Notes under the pieces: model-generated
Told to the model about the DNA's origin: nothing
Databases searched by the model: none
Seen by the model: the letters and a program-made list of their open reading frames with translations, nothing else
Shown here: positions 40,629-49,059 of the stretch, in pieces
How the letters are laid out: every line of letters begins with the position of its first letter
Numbering within the stretch: position 1 is the first letter of the stretch
Position numbers and translations under genes: made by a program
Source: Bacillota bacterium
GTDB lineage: Bacteria > Bacillota > Clostridia > Christensenellales > SZUA-584
NCBI GenBank assembly: GCA_023428025.1
Contig: JAEYZN010000034.1
Span: 1 to 64,000 of the forward strand
Direction: 5' to 3'
DNA: 64,000 nucleotides

Positions 40629-40734
40629 GCGCTACCGTTTTATCAATTATAAATAATTGTAATCTACAAGGCTTTGCCGACAGTTCCTCATCTGAGAGAG
40701 CCAAAGGCCCCTCTTACCCGCCGCCAACGCAAGC

Positions 40735-40760
40735 AAAAAGAGCGCCGAAGCGCTCTTTGC
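40735..40760 (-). terminator. Terminator of the GSGD-repeat lipoprotein gene
   Basis: Minus strand: AAAGAGCGC-TTCG-GCGCTCTTTTT, 30 bases after the stop of the gene at 40791-41603. Confidence 0.8.
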
Positions 40761-40790
40761 CGGTCATCATACGAGTTGCTTGCAAGCCGC

Positions 40791-41603
40791 TTACCGGGCG
40801 TGCACGTCGCCGCTGCCGTTGTCGGACACGTCCACGCTGGCGGGGCTGCCGCCGTACACCAGGCTGCCCGAGCCGTTGACGGAACCCGTGAGCGCGCCCG
40901 TCACCGTCACACGCACGTCGCCGCTGCCGGATAGATTCACGTCGGCATCCTGCGCCTCAAGACGGCCGGCCTCCAGCTCTCCCGAGCCGCTGATGGATGC
41001 ATCCAGACGCGCCGCCGTGCCGCTGAGGCCGATATCGCCGGAGCCGCGGCTCTCCACCGCCAGCTTCTGCGCGGCGATTGCCGCGTCAATGTCGCCCGAG
41101 CCGTTCACGGACAGGCTCACCCCGTCCGCCTCCAGCGCCAGCTTCATGTCGCCGCTGCCCGTGACGCGCACGTCAAACGCGTCGCCCGAGAGCGTGCCGC
41201 TCGCCAGCGAAACATCGCCGCTGCCGTTGATCACGATCTGCCCGCCGTTGATGGCCGGGATGCGCACCAGCATCCTGTTGATCGTCATGATGTTCGTGCG
41301 GTACTCGTACTTCACCGTCACCACGCCGTCGCCGCGCTGCGTCAGCTCCACCAGTTCGACCAGGTTGTCGTCGCCCTCGATGACGGCCTTGCCGGTGAGC
41401 GCCGGATCGATGACGACGTCGATGGAACCCTCGTTGACCAGCCCTGTCAGCGCCTCAGTCAGCTCCACGTCCCGCGTGCCGATCTTGCCACTGCCCGTGA
41501 CCAGCCTGCCGCCTTCACCGGTGTTGATGTAAAAACATCCGGCCAACGCCATTGTCGCCAGCGCCACCAGCACCACGGCGGCGCATGCCTTGAAAATCTT
41601 CAT
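40791..41603 (-). CDS. Lipoprotein with GSGD beta-helix repeats (DUF2807/GIN domain)
   Basis: A 270-residue lipoprotein. The signal peptide ends with LAGC (Cys23). Mature sequence starts 'GSGKIGTRDVEL' and then contains at least eight GSGD/GSGE/GSGS turns (for example VNGSGDIDAAIAAQKL), the hallmark of the DUF2807 adhesin-head-like domain, which folds as a right-handed beta helix on the cell surface. Function is unknown. It faces the bactofilin operon, with separate terminators between them. A MITE-like element lies upstream of its start at 41654. Confidence 0.9.
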   Translation of the reverse strand: MKIFKACAAVVLVALATMALAGCFYINTGEGGRLVTGSGKIGTRDVELTEALTGLVNEGSIDVVIDPALTGKAVIEGDDNLVELVELTQRGDGVVTVKYEYRTNIMTINRMLVRIPAINGGQIVINGSGDVSLASGTLSGDAFDVRVTGSGDMKLALEADGVSLSVNGSGDIDAAIAAQKLAVESRGSGDIGLSGTAARLDASISGSGELEAGRLEAQDADVNLSGSGDVRVTVTGALTGSVNGSGSLVYGGSPASVDVSDNGSGDVHAR

Positions 41604-41653
41604 CTCTTACCCTCCGGATATAAATTTTATTAAACCTTATGAGTTCCATATCC

Positions 41654-41819
41654 AGGGTCTGTTAACATAATCCCAAGCGGGCAGATTTCGGCGGATTTTT
41701 GCGTCAGGCAAGGCGCTTTTTCGCAGGCATAGTGGCGCTATGGCAAGAAAAAGCAACACAGCATGGCGCGCTAAAAGACATTGGAAAATGTCCGTTGGGC
41801 GTTTGTGTTAACAGACCCT
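41654..41819. mobile_element. MITE-like element with terminal inverted repeats
   Basis: A 166-base element. The ends AGGGTCTGTTAACA (41654-41667) and TGTTAACAGACCCT (41806-41819) are perfect inverse copies for 14 bases, with weaker similarity for another 20. It encodes nothing. Internally it is partly self-complementary. No target duplication is clear. The right end overlaps the stop codon of the CPBP gene (41818-41820). Such small elements are moved by a transposase encoded elsewhere. Confidence 0.75.
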
Positions 41820-43170
41820 AATAGCCCAGAGTGCCGTCGCCGCCGTCATCGCCGCGGCCTTGCCAGTACGGGCTCATGGCCTGGTTATACCTGTCCACAT
41901 AGGCCTGCCAGTCTGCCATGCGCTGCGCATAGTCCGCCGCGTAGCGCTCCTGCGCGTGCCACACCGCCTCGGCCACCGGATTGCTCAGCACCCGCTGCCT
42001 GCGCGCTTCGGCGTTCTCGCCGGGCCGCCGTACCAGCAGCATCGACGCGATGCCCGCCGCCGCGCCCACGCCGCCGTCCGCCAGCGCCTGGGGCGATACG
42101 CCTCTCTCCAGCATCAGGCAGAGCAGCGCCGCCGCTTTCTCGTCGTCCGTGCGCACCATATTCCCGATGAGCTGCGCGTATTCCAGATGTTCCTTGGGCA
42201 GCGTGGCTTTCGCGAACTTTCTCGCCGCCTTCAGCGACAGCTCACCCTCGGGGCGCGGCACCACCAGCCTGTTCTTGCCCGCGTACAGCACCAGCAATAT
42301 CAGCACGGCAAACACCAGCACATAGAGCAGGTTGTACGGATTGCCCCAGAAGCCGAAGTTCGGCTCCGGCGCGTTGGGATCGCCGATGGTCACCACCGCG
42401 TAATCCATATTAAGGCCGCCCGCGTTGCCAGAAGACAGCAGGCCGCTCACAAAGTTCCACGCCGTGTGCAGGCCGCACGCCGCCCACAGGCTGTTCGTGC
42501 GCACCGTGATGAGCGCCAGCAGGCATGCCAGCAGGAACAGCACCGTCACATCCAGCACGCCTTCGATGGTGACGAAGTGCAGCGACGCGAAGAACGCGGA
42601 GGATATCACCACGCCCCAGAACACGCCGATCTTGCGGGAGACGGCCGACAGCAGATAGCCGCGGAACAGCACCTCCTCGGCGGCGCCCTGTATCACAAAC
42701 GCGGCGAAGAACAGCGCCACGATAGGCGTGAAGCCCTTCCACACCACCGCTTCCGTGAGGAACGCGGGCCACACCGTGATGGCCAGCAGCCCAGCGCCGA
42801 TGCCGAACCCCGCGATATACCGCCGCAGGATGCGCCCGCGCGAGAGCCCGATGGTGCTGAGCGGCCGCTTCTCGAAGCGCCGCACGTAGAACGCCGTCAC
42901 CAGTATCAGCAGGCCGACCAGGAACAACGAGACCAGCAGCGTGCCCTGGTCTTCCATGTACGCGTTCATCAGGGAGAACACGTCTCCGCCCGAGCCGACG
43001 CGCGGCACGAAGAAGATCACCGCCTGCACCAGCAGGGGAATGATGGACAGCCCCGCGTGGATCAGATAGAGCAGCGCCGATATCAGCACCGCGATACCTG
43101 AGCGGGGCGTAAACCCGCCTTCGGGGATCTCTCTGTACATGTCCGGTTTGCGTATCGTCCATTTTGTCAT
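41818..43170 (-). CDS. CPBP family intramembrane metalloprotease
   Basis: A 450-residue membrane protein with about eight helices. The CAAX-protease/bacteriocin-processing (ABI) motifs are clear: E165-E166 with R170 in AAEEVLFRG, H198 in ASLHF and H235/N239 in HTAWNF. The C-terminal 150 residues are a soluble tail rich in Ala, Arg and Glu that is not part of the usual family and ends in Gly/Asp. Roles include self-immunity to bacteriocins and prenyl-protein processing. The stop codon is formed at the end of the MITE, so the original C terminus may have been changed. Two promoters lie upstream. Confidence 0.88.
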   Translation of the reverse strand: MTKWTIRKPDMYREIPEGGFTPRSGIAVLISALLYLIHAGLSIIPLLVQAVIFFVPRVGSGGDVFSLMNAYMEDQGTLLVSLFLVGLLILVTAFYVRRFEKRPLSTIGLSRGRILRRYIAGFGIGAGLLAITVWPAFLTEAVVWKGFTPIVALFFAAFVIQGAAEEVLFRGYLLSAVSRKIGVFWGVVISSAFFASLHFVTIEGVLDVTVLFLLACLLALITVRTNSLWAACGLHTAWNFVSGLLSSGNAGGLNMDYAVVTIGDPNAPEPNFGFWGNPYNLLYVLVFAVLILLVLYAGKNRLVVPRPEGELSLKAARKFAKATLPKEHLEYAQLIGNMVRTDDEKAAALLCLMLERGVSPQALADGGVGAAAGIASMLLVRRPGENAEARRQRVLSNPVAEAVWHAQERYAADYAQRMADWQAYVDRYNQAMSPYWQGRGDDGGDGTLGY

Positions 43171-43190
43171 GGCTTGTGCGGCTCCTTTGC

Positions 43191-43229
43191 GTGATAATCC
43201 ATATTATCACATTTTTAGGGTTCATACAA
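43191..43229 (-). promoter_or_regulatory. Proximal promoter and palindrome of the CPBP gene
   Basis: Minus strand: -35 TTGTAT (43229-43224), 17-base spacer, -10 TAATAT (43206-43201). A perfect inverted repeat GTGATAAT-CCAT-ATTATCAC (43191-43210) covers the -10, a likely operator. Confidence 0.55.
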
Positions 43230-43370
43230 ATACCGCCAGCACTTCGCGGCCCGTTTCGTACGCCCGTATGCGGCCAAAACATCCACATTCCGTTACGCAA
43301 ACCCCGATGCGCCAGCGCCGCGCGATCCCTCCGGCAGCGCTGGCAGACCCTGCCCCCTGTCACGAAGCGC

Positions 43371-43399
43371 ATTATACCATTAGGTATCTTTTTATGCAA
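43371..43399 (-). promoter_or_regulatory. Distal promoter upstream of the CPBP gene
   Basis: Minus strand: -35 TTGCAT (43399-43394), 17-base spacer, -10 TATAAT (43376-43371). The same -35 variant and spacing are used at 38796. The region 43171-43528 holds no gene. Confidence 0.5.
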
Positions 43400-43528
43400 G
43401 GTACCAATTCTAAAAAAATAGCTTTTTTTGTGTTAGACCTCGCTGGAAGCCGCAAAATCCACCGGATGGCAATCTGCAGGCGCCCGAATAGCATAAACTG
43501 AAGGCTTTTCAGAAAGGAAGCAACCGAC

Positions 43529-44020
43529 ATGTATCAGGACGACCCGAGGCAGCCGCACCACACCTGGACGCACACACCAGGCAGCCACCCCGGCTTTGCC
43601 GGCCCATCCCCCTCCGCCGACTACAGCCCGGCCCCCTTTACGGTGGACATTGAAGCGGCCACCCTGCAGAACGATACCTACCGCACAGCGCTGTGGACGG
43701 GCGCGCATCTTCAGCTGACGCTGATGAGCATAGACCCCGGCGCGGATATCGGGCTGGAGGTGCACCCGCATCTGGACCAGTTTATCCGCGTTGAAGCGGG
43801 CCAGGGCATGGTGCTGATGGGCGACGGCCCGAACAACCTGTTCCACCGGCAGCCCGTGGCCGACGCCACGGCGTTCATCATTCCCGCCGGATACTGGCAC
43901 AACCTGGTGAACACGGGCGGACAGGCGCTGAAGCTGTACTCCATCTACGCGCCGCCGCAGCACCCGCCGGGCACGGTGCACCTCACGCGGGCGGAAGCGG
44001 ACGCGGCGGAACACCACTGA
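43529..44020 (+). CDS. Cupin domain protein
   Basis: A 163-residue protein. The first 35 residues are polar and Pro/His-rich. The cupin barrel follows: 'GADIGLEVHPHLDQFIRVEAG' gives motif 1 with two His and a Glu-like position, and 'FIIPAGYWHNLVNTGG' motif 2 with the last His. It should bind a divalent metal; small cupins of this type occur as stress or sugar-related proteins of unknown substrate. GAAAGGAAG precedes the ATG. Its 3' end and about 45 bases beyond are repeated at 45509-45694. Confidence 0.85.
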   Translation: MYQDDPRQPHHTWTHTPGSHPGFAGPSPSADYSPAPFTVDIEAATLQNDTYRTALWTGAHLQLTLMSIDPGADIGLEVHPHLDQFIRVEAGQGMVLMGDGPNNLFHRQPVADATAFIIPAGYWHNLVNTGGQALKLYSIYAPPQHPPGTVHLTRAEADAAEHH

Positions 44021-44158
44021 CACGCGCTTCCCGGAGGCGGGCGGAACGGCTGTCCGCCGCAGAGGGGAGACAAGATTTTATGGAATAGGCGGTTAATCGA
44101 TGCTGAACGAACTGCCCATTGTGGGAGGATATTTATATGAGATATAAGGATCTTATTA

Positions 44159-44401
44159 TTAACTTCTCTCTCCTTCCAGCATATGGCATATAATTCGTGG
44201 CTTATCTTGCGTGTCATTGAGTTCAATCTCCATTCTGTTGCATTTTTCTGCATCTATGGTTCGTAAAAACGATAACAGAAAAGCCTTGTTTGTTTTCCAA
44301 TCATAGATCTTTCCTTCGGGTGTAATCAGGGTAAGCTCTTCATCACACATATCCAGAGTTTTAAAAAAGCATAAGAAATCCGATACATTATAGATCATCA
44401 T
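44159..44401 (-). CDS. Small protein of unknown function
   Basis: An 80-residue protein, MMIYNVSDFLCFFKTLDMCD at the start, then 'ELTLITPEGKIYDWKTNKAF'. It looks like a single alpha/beta domain. AAAGGAGG precedes the ATG at 44401. It is AT-rich and divergent from the AraC gene, with which it shares an AT-rich promoter region. No family is recognised. Confidence 0.6.
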   Translation of the reverse strand: MMIYNVSDFLCFFKTLDMCDEELTLITPEGKIYDWKTNKAFLLSFLRTIDAEKCNRMEIELNDTQDKPRIICHMLEGERS

Positions 44402-44430
44402 TACGAAATCCTCCTTTTTACTATAATTAT

Positions 44431-45396
44431 ATGGAATATGATCATGTTGACTCAATAACAATATGGCTATATAGTATAATTATATGGTCACAGAGTGAGG
44501 GTGTCGCTATACAGTTAAAAGAAATTGTAACCGACCGGACACTGCGCGAGCTTACTCCACGGGGAACCCCGCTGTTTCCCATTGAAATGTACCTTAACGA
44601 CATCTCAGAGTTTGTTATGCACTATGTGCCATGGCATTGGCATAAAGAAGTTGAATTTGTTTATGTGTTAAAAGGACATATAGCCATTGAGAACAACGGC
44701 AATCAACTCGACCTGTCTTCCGGGGACGGGGCTTTTATCAATGTTAATCAACTTCATTCAATGAGATCGATCCATAACAAATCCTGCGAGGTCATCAACA
44801 TCGTATTCGATACAGAGATTATCGCCGGACCGCCGCATAGTATTTATGAAAGCAAATATGTTTTGCCGTTAACTAAAAACAATGAAATAGATGTCGTTTT
44901 GCTGAAACCAGCTATCGCATGGCAGAATTCAATACTTAAAATGTTGAATGAAGTTTTTCTGATATATACCAAAGCCGATTATGGATATGAAATATATACC
45001 CGAAATTATCTGTCTCATATATGGCTGTCTCTTTTTAAAGAATCCAACAAGATTGTTCCTGTCAAGCAAAAGCCGGAAAACCCGCATATTAAGAATATAC
45101 TGACTTATATCCATGAAAACTATATGAATGCTGTTTTGCTTAAGGATATTGCTCATAGCGCTGGTGTTGGCGTCCGAACATGCTGCCGATGCTTCCAGCA
45201 GCAAATAGGCATGACCCCGTTTGAATACCTTACGGAATATCGCATAAAAGTGGCGGCTAAAATGCTTGTCGATACCGATAAGCCAATTACTGATATTTGC
45301 TTTATTACGGGTTTTAATAATACGAGTTATTTTGCAAAAACATTCCGGGATATAACAGGATATACGCCCACGGCCTTTCGAAAAAAGCATGGTTGA
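44431..45396 (+). CDS. AraC family transcriptional regulator with cupin sensor domain
   Basis: Up to 321 residues. The N-terminal half is an AraC-type cupin: 'VPWHWHKEVEFVYVLKGHIA' and 'GDGAFINVNQLHSM'. The C-terminal 100 residues are the double HTH: 'NYMNAVLLKDIAHSAGVGVR', then 'PITDICFITGFNNTSYFAKT' and 'GYTPTAFRK'. It probably senses a sugar. The only ATG (44431) lies upstream of a good promoter and adds a hydrophobic stretch without homology. GAGGG at 44497 points to an ATA at 44509 as start, so the start codon may be unusual or lost. The gene is AT-rich and lies in an island bracketed by cupin repeats. Confidence 0.85.
   Translation: MEYDHVDSITIWLYSIIIWSQSEGVAIQLKEIVTDRTLRELTPRGTPLFPIEMYLNDISEFVMHYVPWHWHKEVEFVYVLKGHIAIENNGNQLDLSSGDGAFINVNQLHSMRSIHNKSCEVINIVFDTEIIAGPPHSIYESKYVLPLTKNNEIDVVLLKPAIAWQNSILKMLNEVFLIYTKADYGYEIYTRNYLSHIWLSLFKESNKIVPVKQKPENPHIKNILTYIHENYMNAVLLKDIAHSAGVGVRTCCRCFQQQIGMTPFEYLTEYRIKVAAKMLVDTDKPITDICFITGFNNTSYFAKTFRDITGYTPTAFRKKHG
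44447..44475 (+). promoter_or_regulatory. Promoter of the AraC-family gene
   Basis: -35 TTGACT (44447-44452), 17-base spacer, -10 TATAGT (44470-44475). A direct repeat TATAATTATATGG occurs at 44422 and 44476, on both sides of the promoter, and might be a regulator site. Confidence 0.5.
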
Positions 45397-45508
45397 ACAA
45401 TGTATTAACCCAGACAAGCTTCCTTCCAGTCTTCATCTCCCTCAAACGTGTCGTTGGCGGTTCCCAACTCCAGCCCGCTCATGGCATCCAGCAGGGCCGC
45501 GGGCGCGA

Positions 45509-45648
45509 ACGGCGTTCATCATCCCCGCCGGTTGCTGGCACACGGCGGACAGGCGCTAAAGTTATCCTCCCTATACGCACCGCAGCAGCAGGCGCCGGGC
45601 ACGGTGCGCCGCACGCGGGCGGACGCGGACGCGGCGAAGCCCCACTGA
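45509..45648 (+). pseudogene. Truncated second copy of the cupin gene 3' end
   Basis: From ACGGCGTTCATCATCCC at 45509 to the stop at 45646 the sequence matches 43868-44020 of the intact cupin gene, and similarity goes on for about 45 bases after the stop (CCCGGAGGCGGGCGGA). A deletion of about 13 bases after CTGGCACA breaks the frame, and the 5' two-thirds of the gene is missing. With the intact copy it brackets the AT-rich island. The stretch 45397-45508 holds no gene. Confidence 0.8.
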
Positions 45649-45733
45649 CATACGTTTCCCGGAGGCGGGCGGACGGTTGCCCGCCGGAAGGGGGGAAATA
45701 ATCTCACCGGTAAATTGAATTGTCGCGGCATGC

Positions 45734-46525
45734 TCATTTTGTGTAAGCATTTCGTCTTTCTTTATGGGCGATAATCAGACCATACAGTGCGATAACCACA
45801 AGCGGAAGGTGCAGAATCCCCATCCACCAGCTTTCTGTTCGCACACCAAACCATGTTGCTGCATTTAATAAGCCAAAAACAAGCCCGGCATAAGACACAA
45901 TGGACAACGTGGGCTTGTGGACTTCCTCTGAAAACAATAGCAAAATACCGATAATGACTGGTGTTATCATGCAATATGTAACACCGGCTTCGTTGTTGAG
46001 TACATTCAAAGCAAACGCCGGAATAACCGCGCCGGCGTCCGAAAGCGCATATGGCATCAGATATGCCAACAGCATCAAAGGAATGATCCAGCACCGCCTT
46101 CTGTTAAAAGACTGCTTTTGAATTTTTGTTTTACCCTTTATCAAATCGTAAATGCAAAACCCAAGCACAGTAAATTCAATCAAAGTATTTCCCAGCAGCC
46201 ATACGAAACCGTAGGTTTCCGTTTGTGCCATGTTCTGAAAAACACCAACGATAACCAATATGACAGCGTAATAACCGATTACTGCCTTTTCTGATTTTTC
46301 CCTGAATACGAACGGTGTGATTATAACGCAAAGCAACAACAACTTGAATACCGGCAAAAGCCACGATATTGATACAATCAGCGGGTGCGCCATAACAGAA
46401 GCAATAACAGAGGTCGTATCTATCTGCTCGTAGGGCATTTGAGTATAGCTTGGGATAAATACCAGCAGTGTTAATATTATCTTGAACCAAATCGTATGCC
46501 CCAAAGGTTTTTTAACTCTTGCCAT
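45734..46525 (-). CDS. Polytopic membrane protein of unknown function
   Basis: A 263-residue protein with about eight membrane helices. It starts MARVKKPLGHTIWFKIILTL and ends with a basic tail (HKERRNAYTK). No motif for transport or catalysis is seen. The sequence is AT-rich, like the AraC island before it. GGGAGG precedes the ATG at 46525. The gap of 225 bases upstream (46526-46750) holds nothing else recognisable. Confidence 0.7.
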   Translation of the reverse strand: MARVKKPLGHTIWFKIILTLLVFIPSYTQMPYEQIDTTSVIASVMAHPLIVSISWLLPVFKLLLLCVIITPFVFREKSEKAVIGYYAVILVIVGVFQNMAQTETYGFVWLLGNTLIEFTVLGFCIYDLIKGKTKIQKQSFNRRRCWIIPLMLLAYLMPYALSDAGAVIPAFALNVLNNEAGVTYCMITPVIIGILLLFSEEVHKPTLSIVSYAGLVFGLLNAATWFGVRTESWWMGILHLPLVVIALYGLIIAHKERRNAYTK

Positions 46526-46750
46526 ATCAAGCCTCCCAACTCTTACCGTCACCTATACCGCAAAGAAATGCCTGCCAGTCCGCGTGTTATAAATAATGCC
46601 AATTCCGTTCTGCTCTTTCACGTTTAAGATTATAGCCATAATCCATAATTCGACAAGCCGTGAAGATTCCCTGCCACGCTCTCCCCTTCGCTCCGCCGCG
46701 GGTGTATAATACAGCTGTACAAATCCTGACCACACCAAAGGAGGCACATC

Positions 46751-47104
46751 ATGGACGAATTCACCGCCGTACGCGCCGAGGACATCGATCTGGACAGCTA
46801 TAAGCACGTCAGCCGGAACACCGGCAACGTCACCTACGAGCAGTACCTGCTGCGGGACGGCGACACCGGCATGTCCGTCAAGCTGATCCGCTACCCAAAG
46901 GGCAGCGTGACGCCGCCGCACACCCACCATTGCGCGCACGGCATGTATGTGCTGAAGGGCACGCTGCATACCGACAAGGGCGACTATGGGCCGGGCAGCT
47001 TCGTGTGGTTCAGCGAAGGCTCGGTGATGACCCACGGCGGGCTGAACGGGGACGTGGAGTGCCTGTTCATCACCAACAAGGCGTTCGACATCCAATATCT
47101 GTAG
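46751..47104 (+). CDS. Small cupin protein
   Basis: A 117-residue cupin. 'YPKGSVTPPHTHHCAHGMYV' is motif 1 with three metal-binding His, and 'GPGSFVWFSEGSVMTHGG' motif 2. It belongs to the group of small single-domain cupins whose substrate is not known. CAAAGGAGG precedes the ATG. It lies 74 bases before the flavoprotein gene on the same strand, so joint transcription is possible. Confidence 0.85.
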   Translation: MDEFTAVRAEDIDLDSYKHVSRNTGNVTYEQYLLRDGDTGMSVKLIRYPKGSVTPPHTHHCAHGMYVLKGTLHTDKGDYGPGSFVWFSEGSVMTHGGLNGDVECLFITNKAFDIQYL

Positions 47105-47178
47105 CGGGATGGCATCGCGGCATTGCCGATGTCATAGAAATGCCGTATAGTGTAAGCAACAAGCTTTGGAGGTATACG

Positions 47179-47811
47179 ATGAAGGTATTGGCGATAAACG
47201 GCAGCCCGCGCAAGGAGGGCAATACATATCTCGGCCTTAAGGCCGCGGCGGACGCGCTGGAACAGAACGGCATCGAATGCGGGATATTGCACGCGGGCCA
47301 CAAGGCGATACGCGGCTGCATCGCGTGCGGCCAGTGCGCGAAGAACAAGAACGAGCGCTGCGCGATCGACGACGAGCTGAACGGCTGGATACAGCAGATG
47401 AAGGCGGCGGACGGCATCATATTGGGGTCTCCGGTGTATTATTCGGGCATCGCGGGCACGATGAAGGCGCTGTGCGACCGGGCGTTTTATGTGGCGGGCG
47501 CCAACGGCGGCCTGTTCAAGTATAAGCCGGGGGCGGCGCTGGTGGCGGTGCGGCGCAGCGGCGGCGTGGCCACGTTCGACCAGCTCAACCACTACTTCAC
47601 GATCTCCGAAATGCCGGTGGTATCCTCCAGCTACTGGAGCGCGATACACGGCGCGAAGGCAGGCGAAGCGCTGGAGGATGGCGAAGGCATGTACACCGCC
47701 CGCACGATGGGCGCCAACATGGCCTGGATACTGAAGCTGATCGAGCACGGCAGGGGCGCGGTGGATATGCCCCGGCGCGAAAAGAAGGTATGGACCAACT
47801 TCATCCGCTAA
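47179..47811 (+). CDS. Iron-sulfur flavoprotein-like NAD(P)H reductase
   Basis: A 210-residue flavodoxin-fold protein. MKVLAINGSPRKEGNTYLGL is the FMN phosphate loop. C47, C50, C53 and C61 in CIACGQCAKNKNERC match the CxxCxxCx(4-7)C motif of archaeal and clostridial iron-sulfur flavoproteins, which hold a 4Fe-4S cluster and reduce O2, H2O2 or quinones. 'ILGSPVYYSGIAGTMKAL' is the ring-binding loop. TTTGGAGG precedes the ATG at 47179; the frame is open upstream but overlaps the cupin gene. The small gene at 47828 follows 16 bases on. Confidence 0.9.
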   Translation: MKVLAINGSPRKEGNTYLGLKAAADALEQNGIECGILHAGHKAIRGCIACGQCAKNKNERCAIDDELNGWIQQMKAADGIILGSPVYYSGIAGTMKALCDRAFYVAGANGGLFKYKPGAALVAVRRSGGVATFDQLNHYFTISEMPVVSSSYWSAIHGAKAGEALEDGEGMYTARTMGANMAWILKLIEHGRGAVDMPRREKKVWTNFIR

Positions 47812-47827
47812 AAGAAAGGGCATTGCG

Positions 47828-48034
47828 ATGAACCTGATTGACGAAGTCACCAAGCTGAAAAACGGCGCGAAGATACGTGTGACGCTCACGGACGGCACGC
47901 AGCTGACCGGCTTTTTCGAGGCGTATACCTCCGCCATCGAGAACGACCCGGCCATCGCCAGCATCGATCTTAAAGCCGCCGAGGGCATATACGAGCTGTA
48001 CGAGAACGAGATCAAAAGCATCGAGGCTGTATAA
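47828..48034 (+). CDS. Small Sm-like fold protein, unknown function
   Basis: A 68-residue protein. 'LKNGAKIRVTLTDGTQLTGF' followed by 'FEAYTSAIENDPAIASIDL' and 'YELYENEIKSIEAV' has the strand pattern of Sm/LSm-like domains, in which a short helix precedes five strands. That is a structural guess. GAAAGGG precedes the ATG. It is cotranscribed with the flavoprotein gene (gap 16 bases), and a terminator lies 31 bases after its stop. Confidence 0.65.
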   Translation: MNLIDEVTKLKNGAKIRVTLTDGTQLTGFFEAYTSAIENDPAIASIDLKAAEGIYELYENEIKSIEAV

Positions 48035-48064
48035 GGCGGCTGGCACGAAAAGAGGCACGGAACC

Positions 48065-48098
48065 GAGGGCATGTCCGTACGCGGCAGCGCCCTCTTTT
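48065..48098 (+). terminator. Intrinsic terminator
   Basis: GAGGGC-loop-GCCCTC followed by TTTT, ending the cupin/flavoprotein/small-protein unit. Confidence 0.7.
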
Positions 48099-48478
48099 GT
48101 TAGCCGCAAAGGCAAAAAAAGAGGCGCGGCCTTACGGCCCGCCCAACAGCGCCGTTGCCCGGCCGGCGCCCAATGAATAAAATGAGAAAGGTTTCGGTAC
48201 AATCCCTGCGTATATCGCCAGGTTTATCAAGGCACAGTCGCGGGCATACCTTTCAAAACCGGATTGGCTTTTGATCTGCTGGCAAGCCGGAGCTTGCCTC
48301 CGGGGTCCGCACCGCCTGCGCTGACGCGCGGCCAGCGGTGCGTTTTTGCGTTCATATCGGTTATTTTGTGCGCCTTTCACCGGCAAAAGCCGGTTGAAAG
48401 ACACGCTGGCGCTCATATACCCTGAGTTTTTGAAAATGACATCAAGGACCCGGTTGCTCTTTTAGCGAATGCTTCCGA
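48099..48478. other. Intergenic region with several hairpins, no gene supported
   Basis: About 380 bases between convergent units. Hairpins include GGCGCGGCC-TTA-CGGCCCGCC near 48122 and CCGGAG-CTTG-CCTCCGG near 48287. A 94-codon minus-strand frame (48132-48416) lacks a binding site. Confidence 0.4.
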
Positions 48479-48910
48479 TTATGCAGCGTCCTTCCCGGCG
48501 TCCAGCGGATTGCCCGACCAGCTGTCGCCGCCGGCGCAGCAGTCCGGCACGGCGTCGTCCACATAGTCCGCGGCGCCCGCGCAGCCGTCGCACACGCAGC
48601 CCTCGGGCGCGCATGTCCCGCAGGCGCACACGCCGTCTGCCGCCCCTTCGCAGGTGCACGGTTCGCAGCTGCCTGCTTCCGGCGCTTTTGCGGGTACCGC
48701 TTCGCCGCTCAAGCCGACAGGCAACTCCTCCGGCGGCGCGATGCTTGCGGGACTCCACGCTGTCTGCGTCACCGCCGCGGGCGTTTCCGGCGCGCTGCTC
48801 TGTTCACCTGGGATCGCGCAGCCGCCCAGCACCCCGGCCACAGCCATCATGCAAAGCAACACGGCGGCCAATCTGAGAAACATTTTTTTGTATCGCGTCT
48901 CTGTTAACAT
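48479..48910 (-). CDS. Cys-rich lipoprotein
   Basis: A 143-residue lipoprotein. The signal peptide ends with LGGC (Cys31). Residues 80-125 contain eleven Cys in CEPCTC, CACGTC, CVCDGC and CC clusters, with many Gly, Asp and Ala between, like a metal-binding or disulfide-rich module. No known family is recognised. The ATG at 48910 has no clear binding site. It lies in a group of small lipoprotein genes on the same strand (48.5-51.0 kb). Confidence 0.7.
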   Translation of the reverse strand: MLTETRYKKMFLRLAAVLLCMMAVAGVLGGCAIPGEQSSAPETPAAVTQTAWSPASIAPPEELPVGLSGEAVPAKAPEAGSCEPCTCEGAADGVCACGTCAPEGCVCDGCAGAADYVDDAVPDCCAGGDSWSGNPLDAGKDAA

Positions 48911-48977
48911 CTGATTCTATTCTACACGAAAGCGGGAAAAAATTCAACGCTATTCAGAACAGTTTTCATCAAATAAA

Positions 48978-49012
48978 AAACCCGCTGACAGGTATCTGCC
49001 CTGCCAGCGGGC
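48978..49012 (-). terminator. Intrinsic terminator, minus strand
   Basis: Minus strand: GCCCGCTGGCAGG-loop-CCTGTCAGCGGGTTTTTT. It ends the gene at 49060-49287. Confidence 0.85.
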
Positions 49013-49059
49013 TCTGAAGAAGCGCCCTTGCTTCTTCGCGCACAACCGCTCTCCGCCGC

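Noticed and set aside
48132..48416. A 94-codon minus-strand open frame
   Set aside because: No ribosome binding site, no known family, and it lies in a hairpin-rich gap between convergent units.
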